A stretch of 64,000 nucleotides of DNA from Gelidibacter mesophilus DSM 14095 (GTDB lineage Bacteria > Bacteroidota > Bacteroidia > Flavobacteriales > Flavobacteriaceae), in the NCBI RefSeq assembly GCF_000423005.1, contig NZ_AUHD01000001.1, positions 682,001-746,000 of the forward strand, given 5' to 3'. A model generated the notes under the pieces. That model was not told the DNA's origin. It did no database searches and was given only the letters and a program-made list of their open reading frames with translations. Positions within the stretch are counted from its first letter, which is position 1; every line of letters starts with the position of its first letter. A program made the translations under genes and the position numbers. Below, piece by piece: positions 53,845 through 62,590 of the stretch.

Positions 53845-54325
53845 ATTAAATTGTAATTTATGATATTTGTTTTAGGTGGTTCCAAATTCAAATTACCAAG
53901 TACTTCATCGCAATCTTCCTAAGCTTTCACTTTAATAAAACCGGTATTGATCTCCAAGTAAGTGATGTTAATTAGAGGTATATATTCTTTTAAAGTTCGT
54001 TTTTAATTCGCATTGACATAGTAATTAATTGTCTGGTGATCGGGAAACAAATCTATGTTTTCTGTTGTATTACTTCAGTGTCTATAAGTGTTATAGCCAC
54101 GAATACACACTGAATTATGTGTTTTCTGCAATTTTTAATGGTTATTTCATGAATCAGGTGTTCGGTTTAACCGAATCAAACTATGGCATGCCCAACTCAT
54201 AGTGTATTACCTGAAGATTTCCTCGAAATCTAACCCATCTTCCACTAAATGTGAGATTTGACCAAGTCATTTTAAATTTAAAAGAAAAACTATGGATTCT
54301 ATTTAGTCTTGTTCTAAATAAGCCT

Positions 54326-54333
54326 TAAATTTG
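54326..54333 (+). promoter_or_regulatory. Candidate -7 promoter element (TAAATTTG)
   Basis: TAAATTTG followed by C, 26 bp ahead of the lipoprotein start codon, matching TAnnTTTG. Confidence 0.45.
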
Positions 54334-54358
54334 CACCAAATTTTAAAAATCAAATTCT

Positions 54359-54901
54359 ATGAAGAAATTAATTGTATTGAGTGCCCTTATTTTTGGATTG
54401 GTGTTTTATTCTTGTTCTAGTGATGACGATAATGGCGCAGGAGACACTGTCAGCTTAGTAGGCGAATGGCGATTGACCAATGTCGATTTTATTTCCATGA
54501 CCGAAGGCGGAAGACCAGCAAGTGATGCTTGTGTAGTTGAACTGGTTACCGGTTACGAATTCCGTGCAGATTCAAAATTCTATTTTATTTTAGGTGATTC
54601 CGATAGGCCATTGTTTGATCCGTATGCACAGGATTACTGGACTTGGGAAGGTGATGCCGAAGACTTTGAGATTGTACAAACAAATCCGATGAGTCCTCCC
54701 TATAATTTTGGTTTAAACCCTACCAATATCAAAACGCAAAAGGTAGACGGTAATGTCACAATGACCTTTCAATCAAAAATGGGAAATGGGTCTGAAGCCA
54801 ATTTTACGCTTGTAAAAGGAGCTATTGACAAAAGTAAAACACCTGTATTGACCGACGCGAATGGTGCACCATTTTATTGCGGATTTTTTGATCCTAAATA
54901 A
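54359..54901 (+). CDS. Lipocalin-like lipoprotein
   Basis: 180-residue lipoprotein with lipobox FYSC (Cys19) followed by an acidic SSDDDNG linker that is common in Bacteroidota surface or periplasmic lipoproteins. SLVGEWRLTNVDF at the start of the mature part, FRADSKFYFILGD and TFQSKMGNGSEANFTLVK are the usual strands of lipocalin-like domains. Two Cys (DACVVE, FYCGFF) could form a disulphide. No function known. It stands directly before the structured leader of the TonB receptor. Confidence 0.7.
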   Translation: MKKLIVLSALIFGLVFYSCSSDDDNGAGDTVSLVGEWRLTNVDFISMTEGGRPASDACVVELVTGYEFRADSKFYFILGDSDRPLFDPYAQDYWTWEGDAEDFEIVQTNPMSPPYNFGLNPTNIKTQKVDGNVTMTFQSKMGNGSEANFTLVKGAIDKSKTPVLTDANGAPFYCGFFDPK

Positions 54902-54913
54902 ATAATTAATAGC

Positions 54914-55031
54914 AAGCCCAACTTTTGGGTTAAATATCTGTTTGGGTGCATCCTTAAGTCATCTTTGTGATTTTGAGATGAGAGGGATGTGCCTGATGCA
55001 GACCAAATAATTAGGAGCTCTAAAAAGCTCC
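54914..55031 (+). promoter_or_regulatory. Structured leader RNA ahead of the TonB receptor gene
   Basis: Four stems are visible: GCCCAA/TTGGGT (54916-54930), an outer 10-bp stem GGGTGCATCC/GGATGTGCCT (54944-54953 with 54985-54994, several G-U pairs), a nested TCATCT/AGATGA (54959-54964 with 54976-54981), and GGAGCT/AGCTCC (55014-55019 with 55026-55031) close to the start codon. I do not recognise a known riboswitch core. The first stem could belong to the terminator of the preceding gene. Candidate cis-regulatory RNA. Confidence 0.45.
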
Positions 55032-55039
55032 CCCTTTCT

Positions 55040-57430
55040 ATGCTAAGGAATTTTTCAACCTTCTTGTTTTTAGTGTTTTCTCTATGTGCCATGGCGCAAA
55101 CTACAGGGACGCTACGAGGAAAACTAATCAATACACTTGATGACCAAATTGAAAACGTTGAGATTCGTTTGGTTGAAACCAACGCTCGTACGCTAACCAA
55201 TAAAGCAGGAGAATTTAGTTTTATGAATCTTCCTTCAGGTTTCTATAATGTTTATCCAGTATATGATGGTTTTCAGTTTCCGATTGAAAATGTACAGGTC
55301 AATGCAGGGGATATTCAGGAAATAACGCTTCGTATTGAAATGATGACTTATAATCTAGATGAAGTGAAGCTACAAACGCTAAGCATCAGTGAGAAATTAA
55401 AGAGCAGTGCGATTAAGGCAAATATCATTTCAGTGGAAGCCAATACGAGACGTGCTAGTTCTGTGGAGGATTTGGTCGATAAAAGTCCAGGAGTGAAAAT
55501 ACGAAACGTTGGAGGGCTCGGATCAGCGAGCAATATCATTGTTGGCGGGTTTTCCGGGAATGCGGTCAAGTTTTTATATGATGATATCCCAATTGATTAT
55601 TTAGGTTCTAATTTCGGACTTACCAAAGTGCCTACCAATGCCATCAGTCGCGTTGAAATTTACAAGGGTGTCCTGCCTACAAAAATCGGTGTGGATGCTT
55701 TGGGCAGTGCAATCAATATTGTTCCCAAATCCAGTAAAAGGACTTCAGGAACGGTATCTTATGAAACCGGTTCATATAACACGCATATCGCTACAGCCAA
55801 TGCCAATATAAAATTAAATGAGCATGTTTTTCTTGGGGTCAATAGCTTTTACAATTATTCTAAAAACAATTATAAAGTAGATAATTTGCCTTATAAGGAT
55901 CCTAATAGCGGTCAGGTAGCTTACATCAGAGAACGCTTGTTCCATAATGCGTTTAATCAGCATTCCTTAGAGTTTTCCTTAGAAGCGCGACAGTTGTCAT
56001 GGGCAGAATCGATTGAGTTGAAAGTGAATTCGTACGGTTTGAAAAGAGATATTCAAAACGACCCGTTTTCCAGAGCCAGACCTTTTGGAGAGGTCTACAG
56101 GCAGGAACGCGGCAATTTTATTCCTTCCTTAAAATACAAAAACCACTTTTTCGAGAACAAATTGAGCGTCAACCAGTTTTTGGTCTTTAGCAAAATCGAT
56201 TTTGAAATTTTTGACCAAGCGAAGAATGTTTATTATGATTGGAAAGGCGTGGCCCACCCCACAAATTCATCTTCTGAAATGGGTAATATGCTCCTTCAAA
56301 ACGGCTATTTGCATAATAATTTTGAGCAATTCACCTCCCGTACCCATCTTAATTATTTGATCTCTAATTATTTTCAAATAGAAAACAATACCGTTTATAG
56401 TAATTATAACCGAACGTCAAATACGGGAGAACAGGACCTTAATAATACCAATTATAATAAGCTCATCACCAATTTTGCCTTAAATGCCCAGTTTTTTGAT
56501 CGGAAATTGGAATCCAATACACAAATGAAGTATCTCTATGGAAATTTTGCGGGTCGTTATGATGCTTCAGACAATCCCTTAGAGGAAAATATTGTAGATA
56601 AGGAAGTGGTCAATACAGGTTTGAGCTTTTCACAGGCCTTAAAATATAATATCAATGAGAAAAGCTATGTTCGGATATCTTATGAAAACACGTTTAGATT
56701 GCCAGAACAGCAGGAATTATTTGGCGACAACAATTTTATTGTAGCCAATTATGAATTAACGCCCGAGGAGAGTAAAAATCTAAATTTGGGATATACCTAT
56801 GCCGCTACCAAATTCGGTTTTGAAATTAATACCTATTATCGTGATACCCAGAATCTGATTCGTTTAAAGGATTTGAACCAATATCAAGCCATTCATCTCA
56901 ACCTTGATAATGTAAAAGGCTTAGGCGTAGAGCTGCAGGCCAATTATGAACCCGTTGATGACCTACAACTGTCGGGGAATTTAACCTGGAATGATTTTCG
57001 ATTACAATCATCAAAAGATAAATATTTAAACAATCAGCATTTCAAAGATGCCCGAATTGCCAATATGCCGTTTTATTATGGAAATATTAGTGCCTCTTAC
57101 AATGTTAAAGAATTGTTGAAGCTTTCCACTGATTTATCATTTTTTTGGGACTATTCGTATGTGCATCAATATTATCTCGATTATATAGAAAAACAATTTG
57201 AGCCTGATGGTTTCTTAGGCCTCTTCGGAACCTCTAAAATTAATACTAGCCGAGTGATCCCAAACCAACATACCCATAATATTGGGTTTATATATGTTCG
57301 GGACTTTTCAAAACAAAGTGTATCTTTTAGTGCAGAACTTAAAAATGCCTTTGATGAGGATATTTTTAATGAATTCAAGATGCAAAGTCCTGGCAGACAT
57401 TTTAGAATGAAAATAACCTATAGTTTTTAA
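55040..57430 (+). CDS. TonB-dependent receptor (siderophore-type, non-SusC)
   Basis: Outer-membrane receptor of about 796 residues. I start at the Met of MLRNFSTFLFLVFSLCAMAQ, a signal peptide, not the earlier in-frame Met. An N-terminal carboxypeptidase-like domain (TLRGKLINTLDDQIENVEIR) precedes a plug (SSVEDLVDKSPGVKIRNVGG, FLYDDIPIDYLG) and the barrel, ending in RMKITYSF with a C-terminal Phe. It is shorter than SusC proteins and lacks a SusD partner. It is followed after 4 bp by a DUF4374-like lipoprotein, a pairing known for XusA-XusB xenosiderophore uptake in Bacteroides; the substrate here is not proven. Confidence 0.88.
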   Translation: MLRNFSTFLFLVFSLCAMAQTTGTLRGKLINTLDDQIENVEIRLVETNARTLTNKAGEFSFMNLPSGFYNVYPVYDGFQFPIENVQVNAGDIQEITLRIEMMTYNLDEVKLQTLSISEKLKSSAIKANIISVEANTRRASSVEDLVDKSPGVKIRNVGGLGSASNIIVGGFSGNAVKFLYDDIPIDYLGSNFGLTKVPTNAISRVEIYKGVLPTKIGVDALGSAINIVPKSSKRTSGTVSYETGSYNTHIATANANIKLNEHVFLGVNSFYNYSKNNYKVDNLPYKDPNSGQVAYIRERLFHNAFNQHSLEFSLEARQLSWAESIELKVNSYGLKRDIQNDPFSRARPFGEVYRQERGNFIPSLKYKNHFFENKLSVNQFLVFSKIDFEIFDQAKNVYYDWKGVAHPTNSSSEMGNMLLQNGYLHNNFEQFTSRTHLNYLISNYFQIENNTVYSNYNRTSNTGEQDLNNTNYNKLITNFALNAQFFDRKLESNTQMKYLYGNFAGRYDASDNPLEENIVDKEVVNTGLSFSQALKYNINEKSYVRISYENTFRLPEQQELFGDNNFIVANYELTPEESKNLNLGYTYAATKFGFEINTYYRDTQNLIRLKDLNQYQAIHLNLDNVKGLGVELQANYEPVDDLQLSGNLTWNDFRLQSSKDKYLNNQHFKDARIANMPFYYGNISASYNVKELLKLSTDLSFFWDYSYVHQYYLDYIEKQFEPDGFLGLFGTSKINTSRVIPNQHTHNIGFIYVRDFSKQSVSFSAELKNAFDEDIFNEFKMQSPGRHFRMKITYSF

Positions 57431-57434
57431 GTGT

Positions 57435-58763
57435 ATGAAATTTTCAGTTATATGTAAAATTTTTGTTGGTTTATTAGGATTAATATTCTTGGCTTGTGAA
57501 GTGAACAACTTAGATGACGAGAATAAAAATCCGAAGACGGAATATTCCTCATTTAATTATGTGCTAGCCACAGAAGATGCTTCTACGGCGGATATTACTC
57601 GGTTTTTTAGCTTTAATTTGGAAGATTTGGATGCTCAAAAATCTTATGATTTGATTCAAGAAAATCAAACTTTTGTAAATTCAGATCCGTCAACGTCCTC
57701 TGGACATCAGTTTTTTAGAAATTATGTCTTTAGCATGGCTAAGGACAAAAGAGGCTATTCGTCCACACCAGGACTCTTTAGGCTAACGCTCAACACTTCA
57801 GATCAAGTATTTATTGACAGCGAAATCTATATAGGGAAGGGCACTCTTTTTCCATCACGAAAATTGGCTTTGGTAAATGATAATTTGGGTTTTTATTATA
57901 ACGAGGACAACGGCGGTCAGACCATCCAAGCCTTTAATCCGTTAACCATGCAATTGGGAGCCGCATTGGACTTGCGTCCTTATATTAAAGCGTTTCGCCC
58001 CGATGTTGAGTTTGAGGATGCTTATGGGAATAACTTGGTGAGAACGGGATCTTTGGTGTTGGACTTTAAAGAGGATAAACTGTATGTGAGCGTCGTGTTT
58101 TTGGAGGAAGCCAATTTTAACCTAATTTCTGAAGAGGAGGAGAATTTCTATTTGGCCGTTATAGATATTCCGAGTTTTAGTTTTGAAAAAATCATTCAAT
58201 ATCATGGCGCCAAAACGGTGGGCTTTTTTGTGTCAGAAAATAATCCTACGACTAAGGACGAAGCTGGAAATCTTTATTTTTGCTCTTGGGGTTGGAATCA
58301 GTTTAATGAACATAATCCTTCAAAAATATTTAGAATCAAGGCGGGAGAAACCGAATTTGATACTAACTGGGAGATTGATATTGAGTCATTGTTCGGAGAG
58401 GGCAGAATTGCTCAGTCCATCATGTCTTTTAATAATAAATTGTATTTGCACATCTCGGACAATCCTTACTTATTTGAATCTAGTGAGGAGGTCGAAACCA
58501 GAAATGGCTTAAAACTCTCCTATTACGAATTTGATACGGCTACTCCTGAAAGTTATACCAAATTAAACGTACCAACTTCCAATCCTTCTTCACGGATGAA
58601 CGTCTTTAATATTGTGGACGACCGACTTTTTATGGCGGTCCCCAACGCTATTACTCCAAATTCCAACGGGGTTTATTCCATAGATCGGCAAGGTGGTCTT
58701 CAAATGGAAATGACGATCTCTAACAAATATAGACCGACGCGATTTTATAAATTGGAGAAGTAG
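57435..58763 (+). CDS. DUF4374-like beta-propeller lipoprotein, partner of the TonB receptor
   Basis: 442-residue lipoprotein, lipobox LACE with the Cys near residue 21 (IFLACEVNNLDDEN). The mature protein is beta rich: FNYVLATEDASTADITRFFS, LALVNDNLGFYYNEDNGGQT, GSLVLDFKEDKLYVSVV and MSFNNKLYLHISDNPYLF suggest a propeller of the DUF4374 kind. DUF4374 lipoproteins bind siderophores at the cell surface in Bacteroides (XusB) and act with the XusA receptor. The order receptor-lipoprotein is the same here, with a 4-bp gap. No PepSY-type XusC gene follows. The family call is by pattern only. Confidence 0.65.
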   Translation: MKFSVICKIFVGLLGLIFLACEVNNLDDENKNPKTEYSSFNYVLATEDASTADITRFFSFNLEDLDAQKSYDLIQENQTFVNSDPSTSSGHQFFRNYVFSMAKDKRGYSSTPGLFRLTLNTSDQVFIDSEIYIGKGTLFPSRKLALVNDNLGFYYNEDNGGQTIQAFNPLTMQLGAALDLRPYIKAFRPDVEFEDAYGNNLVRTGSLVLDFKEDKLYVSVVFLEEANFNLISEEEENFYLAVIDIPSFSFEKIIQYHGAKTVGFFVSENNPTTKDEAGNLYFCSWGWNQFNEHNPSKIFRIKAGETEFDTNWEIDIESLFGEGRIAQSIMSFNNKLYLHISDNPYLFESSEEVETRNGLKLSYYEFDTATPESYTKLNVPTSNPSSRMNVFNIVDDRLFMAVPNAITPNSNGVYSIDRQGGLQMEMTISNKYRPTRFYKLEK

Positions 58764-59019
58764 AGGGCTCGTCTTGATGATGTACTGAATTATTCCTAAT
58801 GAAAATCAGCTCGGCATTCAAAATCCTGAATTTAGGGTGTTGCCGTTTGAGAATTGGATCAACAATGGATTCCTATTATTAAAATCAAGTGTTAAGTTAT
58901 GACATGACACTTAACTTTCATGTGGAATATATAGACCAGTCACAGTTGTTTTTTAACTTATGCGGATTGCATAGGGCTTAAGCCAAAGGTTCAAAAACAA
59001 TTTCGGTTCATGGGCTACA

Positions 59020-60018
59020 TTAATTTCCTTTAATCCGTGTCCATAAATCGCCCATTAGTTTTTTACCGTCACGTGGACTTTTTTCCTGCTCTACCAATTG
59101 GACCTTGCCATCGGCGTCTGCTAAAATTTCATATTGAAACACAAAATTTTGTGCGCCTTTATTCATACTTAACAAACCAAATCTCAGATCGTTGAAAAGC
59201 AGCTGGTCCTCCGTCTTATGAATAGTATACCATCCTTTCGAAATGGTGACCATTCGTTTTATTTTTTCAGCGTTAGCAAGATCACCTAAAAGATTATGAT
59301 TTTTTTTATAAACATCAAAAGTGATGGGTTGACTATCAAAAAAGGAATAATAACCTAACAAATACGCATCTTCAGTTTCTATGTTCGCACTCCACAAAAT
59401 AGTAGTAAGAGGTGCGGGCCGTGTATCTATTTGCTTGTAAACAATATTTTGATCTTTTAATGCGGATTCAAACTTTGAAAAAGCCATCCATTTTAAAAAC
59501 AGGGTCAGTACTAAATAGGAACTGCTGATAATTAATCCTGTATTATTGAAAAGTCGTCTTTTACGAGAAGTTTTTTCCTGAAACATTGTCAAGATCAGGA
59601 ATATCAAAAATGGAATCGTGTAAAGTGGGTCGATGACAAAAATCGATTTAAACGCAAGTCTTGTATCTAAAGGCCAAAATAACTGTGTGCCCCAAGTTGT
59701 AAAGGCATCTAATAGGGGATGGGTAACAAATCCCCAAAAGAACAACCAAGCCCAGCCTTTAAAATCCTTATAACGTTCATATCGGGATACCAACCAACCG
59801 CAGAGAGGCGCAAAAATCAAAGAAAATAAAATGGAATGCGAAAAGCCTCGATGTATTTCCAATGTAGTAACGGTGTCTGTAAATAAGGCCGCAAAGACAT
59901 CCAAGTCCGGAATAGTACCCGCAATAGCGCCATATAACATCGCTTTATTGCCGACTTTTTTACCTAAGACAGCTTCGCCTACCGCAGCTCCTAATATAAT
60001 TTGTGTGAGTGAATCCAT
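59020..60018 (-). CDS. YdjM-like membrane-bound metal-dependent hydrolase
   Basis: Inner-membrane protein of the YdjM/DUF457 family. Start taken at the Met of MDSLTQIILGAAVGEAVLG; a Met four codons earlier lies between the candidate -7 element (TACTTTTG, minus strand, 60028-60035) and this codon. The putative metal site is made by GTIPDLDVF, HRGFSHSILFSLIFAP and WGFVTHPLLDAFTTWGTQLF. Several transmembrane helices in the N-terminal 180 residues, then a soluble C-terminal domain of about 140 residues. E. coli YdjM is LexA-controlled; no LexA box was recognised here. Function unknown. Confidence 0.85.
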   Translation of the reverse strand: MDSLTQIILGAAVGEAVLGKKVGNKAMLYGAIAGTIPDLDVFAALFTDTVTTLEIHRGFSHSILFSLIFAPLCGWLVSRYERYKDFKGWAWLFFWGFVTHPLLDAFTTWGTQLFWPLDTRLAFKSIFVIDPLYTIPFLIFLILTMFQEKTSRKRRLFNNTGLIISSSYLVLTLFLKWMAFSKFESALKDQNIVYKQIDTRPAPLTTILWSANIETEDAYLLGYYSFFDSQPITFDVYKKNHNLLGDLANAEKIKRMVTISKGWYTIHKTEDQLLFNDLRFGLLSMNKGAQNFVFQYEILADADGKVQLVEQEKSPRDGKKLMGDLWTRIKGN

Positions 60019-60322
60019 AAAGTTGTGCAAAAGTAAGTGAAATAATATATTAAACCATCTCCGTCATGAAGTTGCTGGACAGGTTCTAAAAATTTTGATT
60101 TGAATTTCTGACCTCAAGCAATTTCGTTGAAAAAAACAATTCTTAGAAGTGCCATCTTTATTAGTAGTAACAAGGGTCTGAAATTGAAGTTATCCATATA
60201 AAGAAACTAGGTTTCAATGATTTGTGTCATTTTAGAATTAAATAATGGAAAAAATCGACAAAACGCTTGTTTTTTTCGTTTAATTACATAAATTTGCGTT
60301 AACAACCCCTAAACTAACATTT
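60019..60322. other. Divergent promoter region
   Basis: About 300 bp between the YdjM-like gene (minus) and the small secreted protein gene (plus). Contains candidate promoter elements at both ends and nothing else I can identify. Confidence 0.45.
60267..60296 (+). promoter_or_regulatory. Candidate promoter (TTG ... TAAATTTG)
   Basis: TAAATTTG at 60289-60296 matches the Bacteroidota -7 box; a TTG (of CTTG) lies 19 bp upstream, the expected -33 spacing. The start codon follows 26 bp downstream. The best promoter match in the window. Confidence 0.55.
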
Positions 60323-60769
60323 ATGAAAACTAAACTTACTCTTTTTAGTTTTGTTTTTTTACTAATAACAAGCTTTGGATTTGCACAAAAAGAAGCCCAG
60401 AGTATTATCAGTGGAAAAGTATCCATAGCAAAGTATCATGATCGTGCTGAATTAGATCAATTGCCAAAAGGAGATCTTCTCACCTTATATAACGAACGGA
60501 TTGAAGTTATTGTTAAAATTTTACCGAATATTGCTTTTGCTACAAAACCAGGAGTTACAATGACCTCTTTGGGAATTCCTGATACAAAGGACAACAGAAA
60601 AGCATTAGAAGAAAACATTAAGGCAGCCAATACTTATTTTGAAAGTACCATGTCGTTTCAGGATAAAGTGTTGCCTTATTCGGATAAATCGAATTTAATT
60701 TCTGCGATTTTATTTTATGAAGAGACTTTAAAATCTCTTCATACCTACAGCGAGTTTAATAAATATTAA
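60323..60769 (+). CDS. Small secreted protein of unknown function
   Basis: 148 residues with a signal peptide (MKTKLTLFSFVFLLITSFGF, ending AQ). The mature part is helical and polar: AELDQLPKGDLLTLYNERIE, FATKPGVTMTSLGIPDTKDN and LISAILFYEETLKSLHTYSE. No Cys and no known motif. Conserved hydrophobic spacing suggests a helical bundle. It has its own promoter and terminator and so is monocistronic. I do not recognise the family. Confidence 0.7.
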   Translation: MKTKLTLFSFVFLLITSFGFAQKEAQSIISGKVSIAKYHDRAELDQLPKGDLLTLYNERIEVIVKILPNIAFATKPGVTMTSLGIPDTKDNRKALEENIKAANTYFESTMSFQDKVLPYSDKSNLISAILFYEETLKSLHTYSEFNKY

Positions 60770-61100
60770 GCTGTGCTGCCTTTTAGAAAATAAATGCAAA
60801 TTTAATTTCTGAAACATTATTGTAATCTGCTATTACTAAAATCCCAGGGTCGAGACTGGGATTTTTCATTGATTCACGTTTTCTCAAACACTCTAATTCG
60901 GATGATTTTAAAGGATCTTTTTAAAAGAACCCCGGTAGTTTCATATCAGTGCTTTCCTTATTTTAATTGTATTGTAAGAAATAACTTATAATTTAAAAAA
61001 ATATAATGTATTTCATCGACTTTATTTGTATTTCATAGGATTTAATTCTATGTTTGAGTCAAATTAAGAAATCCTAGATCTATCACTAATTAATCTACCT
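60770..61100. other. Intergenic region with terminator
   Basis: Contains the terminator of the preceding gene and about 230 bp of AT-rich sequence with no further feature seen. Confidence 0.5.
60838..60866 (+). terminator. Intrinsic terminator
   Basis: Stem AAAATCCCAG with its complement CTGGGATTTT, an 8-nt loop and a T run. Confidence 0.85.
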
Positions 61101-62411
61101 ATGAAAACTATTACTCAAACCCTGTGTTTGTTTCTTTTAATTGTTGGCAGCAGTTTTGCACAACAAGAAAAAGGAATAATCGGCAAAAGCAATTGGCTAA
61201 CCAATTGGACTGAATTTAGACCTAACCTTATTGAGCAAGGGGAGCCTACTCAAATCTTGAGCGGCAATATAACGCAAGACACCAAATTGACAAAGAGAGA
61301 TACCTACCTCTTGTTGGGCAGTGTTTTTGTAACGGATAGCACAACACTTACTATTGAGCCAGGCACTGTAATTATTGGTGACTTCAAAACTAACGGCTCT
61401 CTCATTATCACTAAAGGATCTAAAATAATGGCGGAAGGTTTAGAAACAGATCCTATTATATTTACTTCAAACCGTAGTGTTAAGAAGGAAGGCGATTGGG
61501 GAGGCATTTTTCTGCTAGGAGATGCACCCATCAATAAATTTGGTAATGGATCTTCCGTAAACTTAGGATTACGTCCATCTTCATTTGAGAATATCACTTA
61601 TGGTGGAGCAAATGTTGAAAGTAATTCAGGTGTGATGAAGTATGTGAGAATTGAATTTGCAGGAAAACGGACTAAGGAATACGGCTATTTTAGCGCACTC
61701 ACTTTGGCTGGGGTTGGAAACAAAACCGTCATTGAGAATATTATGGTAAGTTATGCTGATGGAAATTCTGTGAATGTTTTGGGAGGGGAAGTTAAATTAG
61801 AAAAAATGGTTTCTTTTAGAACCAAGAGTAATGACTACGAATTCAACTTTGGAACCCAAACCCACATTAGAAATTCCTTAGCAATTAGATCACCTTATGT
61901 CTCTGGGTCAGATGGTTCAAGATGTATGTTCATATCATCGTACGATAAAAAAGAAGAAGTTGATTTTAGTAAGAAATCGACATTTGTGAAAGCAGAAAAC
62001 TTAACGTTGATCAATGTGAGCGATAATCTAGCGTCAGACATTAGTGTTGGTTTGGTGAAGGAAGCCTTATATATTTCTGAAAATGCATCTTTGGATATCA
62101 GTAAGAGTGTGATTTCTGGATTTAACCCAGCTGTGGTGATTGACAATAAAGTGAAGATTAATGCTAAGAACCTAGAAAACATCCTGTTCAGTGATATGTA
62201 CTTCAACAATTGTAAAGGCAATATTTTTACAGAAAACGACAGCAATAATGCTGATTTAGAAAACTGGTATGGCAATCGCGCATTTTTTAATGTGTATTCA
62301 AAAGGTTCTGATGCTGAAACTTTTATCGATGTAAAAAACACCAAACGACCAGACTTTAGACTTCGTATCAACAAAATTATAGCCTCAAATGACCGAGATA
62401 TTGAGGATTAA
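61101..62411 (+). CDS. Secreted right-handed beta-helix-like protein
   Basis: 436 residues with a signal peptide (MKTITQTLCLFLLIVGSSFA). The motif LTIEPGTVIIGDFKTNGSLI, then KIMAEGLETDPIIFTSNRSV and GDWGGIFLLGDAPI, matches the widespread Bacteroidota secreted proteins that look like parallel beta helices with short repeated strands. No sugar-cleaving signature is visible and no T9SS tail is obvious at the C-terminus (ASNDRDIED). It lies directly upstream of a large T9SS type B protein and may be functionally linked, possibly in gliding or adhesion; this is inference. Confidence 0.7.
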   Translation: MKTITQTLCLFLLIVGSSFAQQEKGIIGKSNWLTNWTEFRPNLIEQGEPTQILSGNITQDTKLTKRDTYLLLGSVFVTDSTTLTIEPGTVIIGDFKTNGSLIITKGSKIMAEGLETDPIIFTSNRSVKKEGDWGGIFLLGDAPINKFGNGSSVNLGLRPSSFENITYGGANVESNSGVMKYVRIEFAGKRTKEYGYFSALTLAGVGNKTVIENIMVSYADGNSVNVLGGEVKLEKMVSFRTKSNDYEFNFGTQTHIRNSLAIRSPYVSGSDGSRCMFISSYDKKEEVDFSKKSTFVKAENLTLINVSDNLASDISVGLVKEALYISENASLDISKSVISGFNPAVVIDNKVKINAKNLENILFSDMYFNNCKGNIFTENDSNNADLENWYGNRAFFNVYSKGSDAETFIDVKNTKRPDFRLRINKIIASNDRDIED

Positions 62412-62590
62412 TTAACAAGCTCTTGCAATTAAGGATGGCCCCAAATCTTTACGCGCTTATCATTTTAAAAACTTGTCAGGTTTCTGGCGAGTTTTCCTGA
62501 TAGATTATCGTGGTATTAAATATTAGTAGGCAATCTTTCTGCACAAAGCAATAAGGATCAGTTATATAGACAATTACTAATAAACTTTGA

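Larger units (their letters stand above)
53795..54358. other. Intergenic region, no gene seen
   Basis: About 560 bp holding the hairpin near its left end and a candidate TAAATTTG promoter element at its right end. The remainder shows no coding frame, RNA gene or repeat that I can support. Confidence 0.5.

Noticed and set aside
54914-55031. Cobalamin or thiamine riboswitch ahead of the TonB receptor
   Set aside because: None of the conserved cores of these riboswitches is present and the region is too short for a cobalamin riboswitch; only generic stems are visible.
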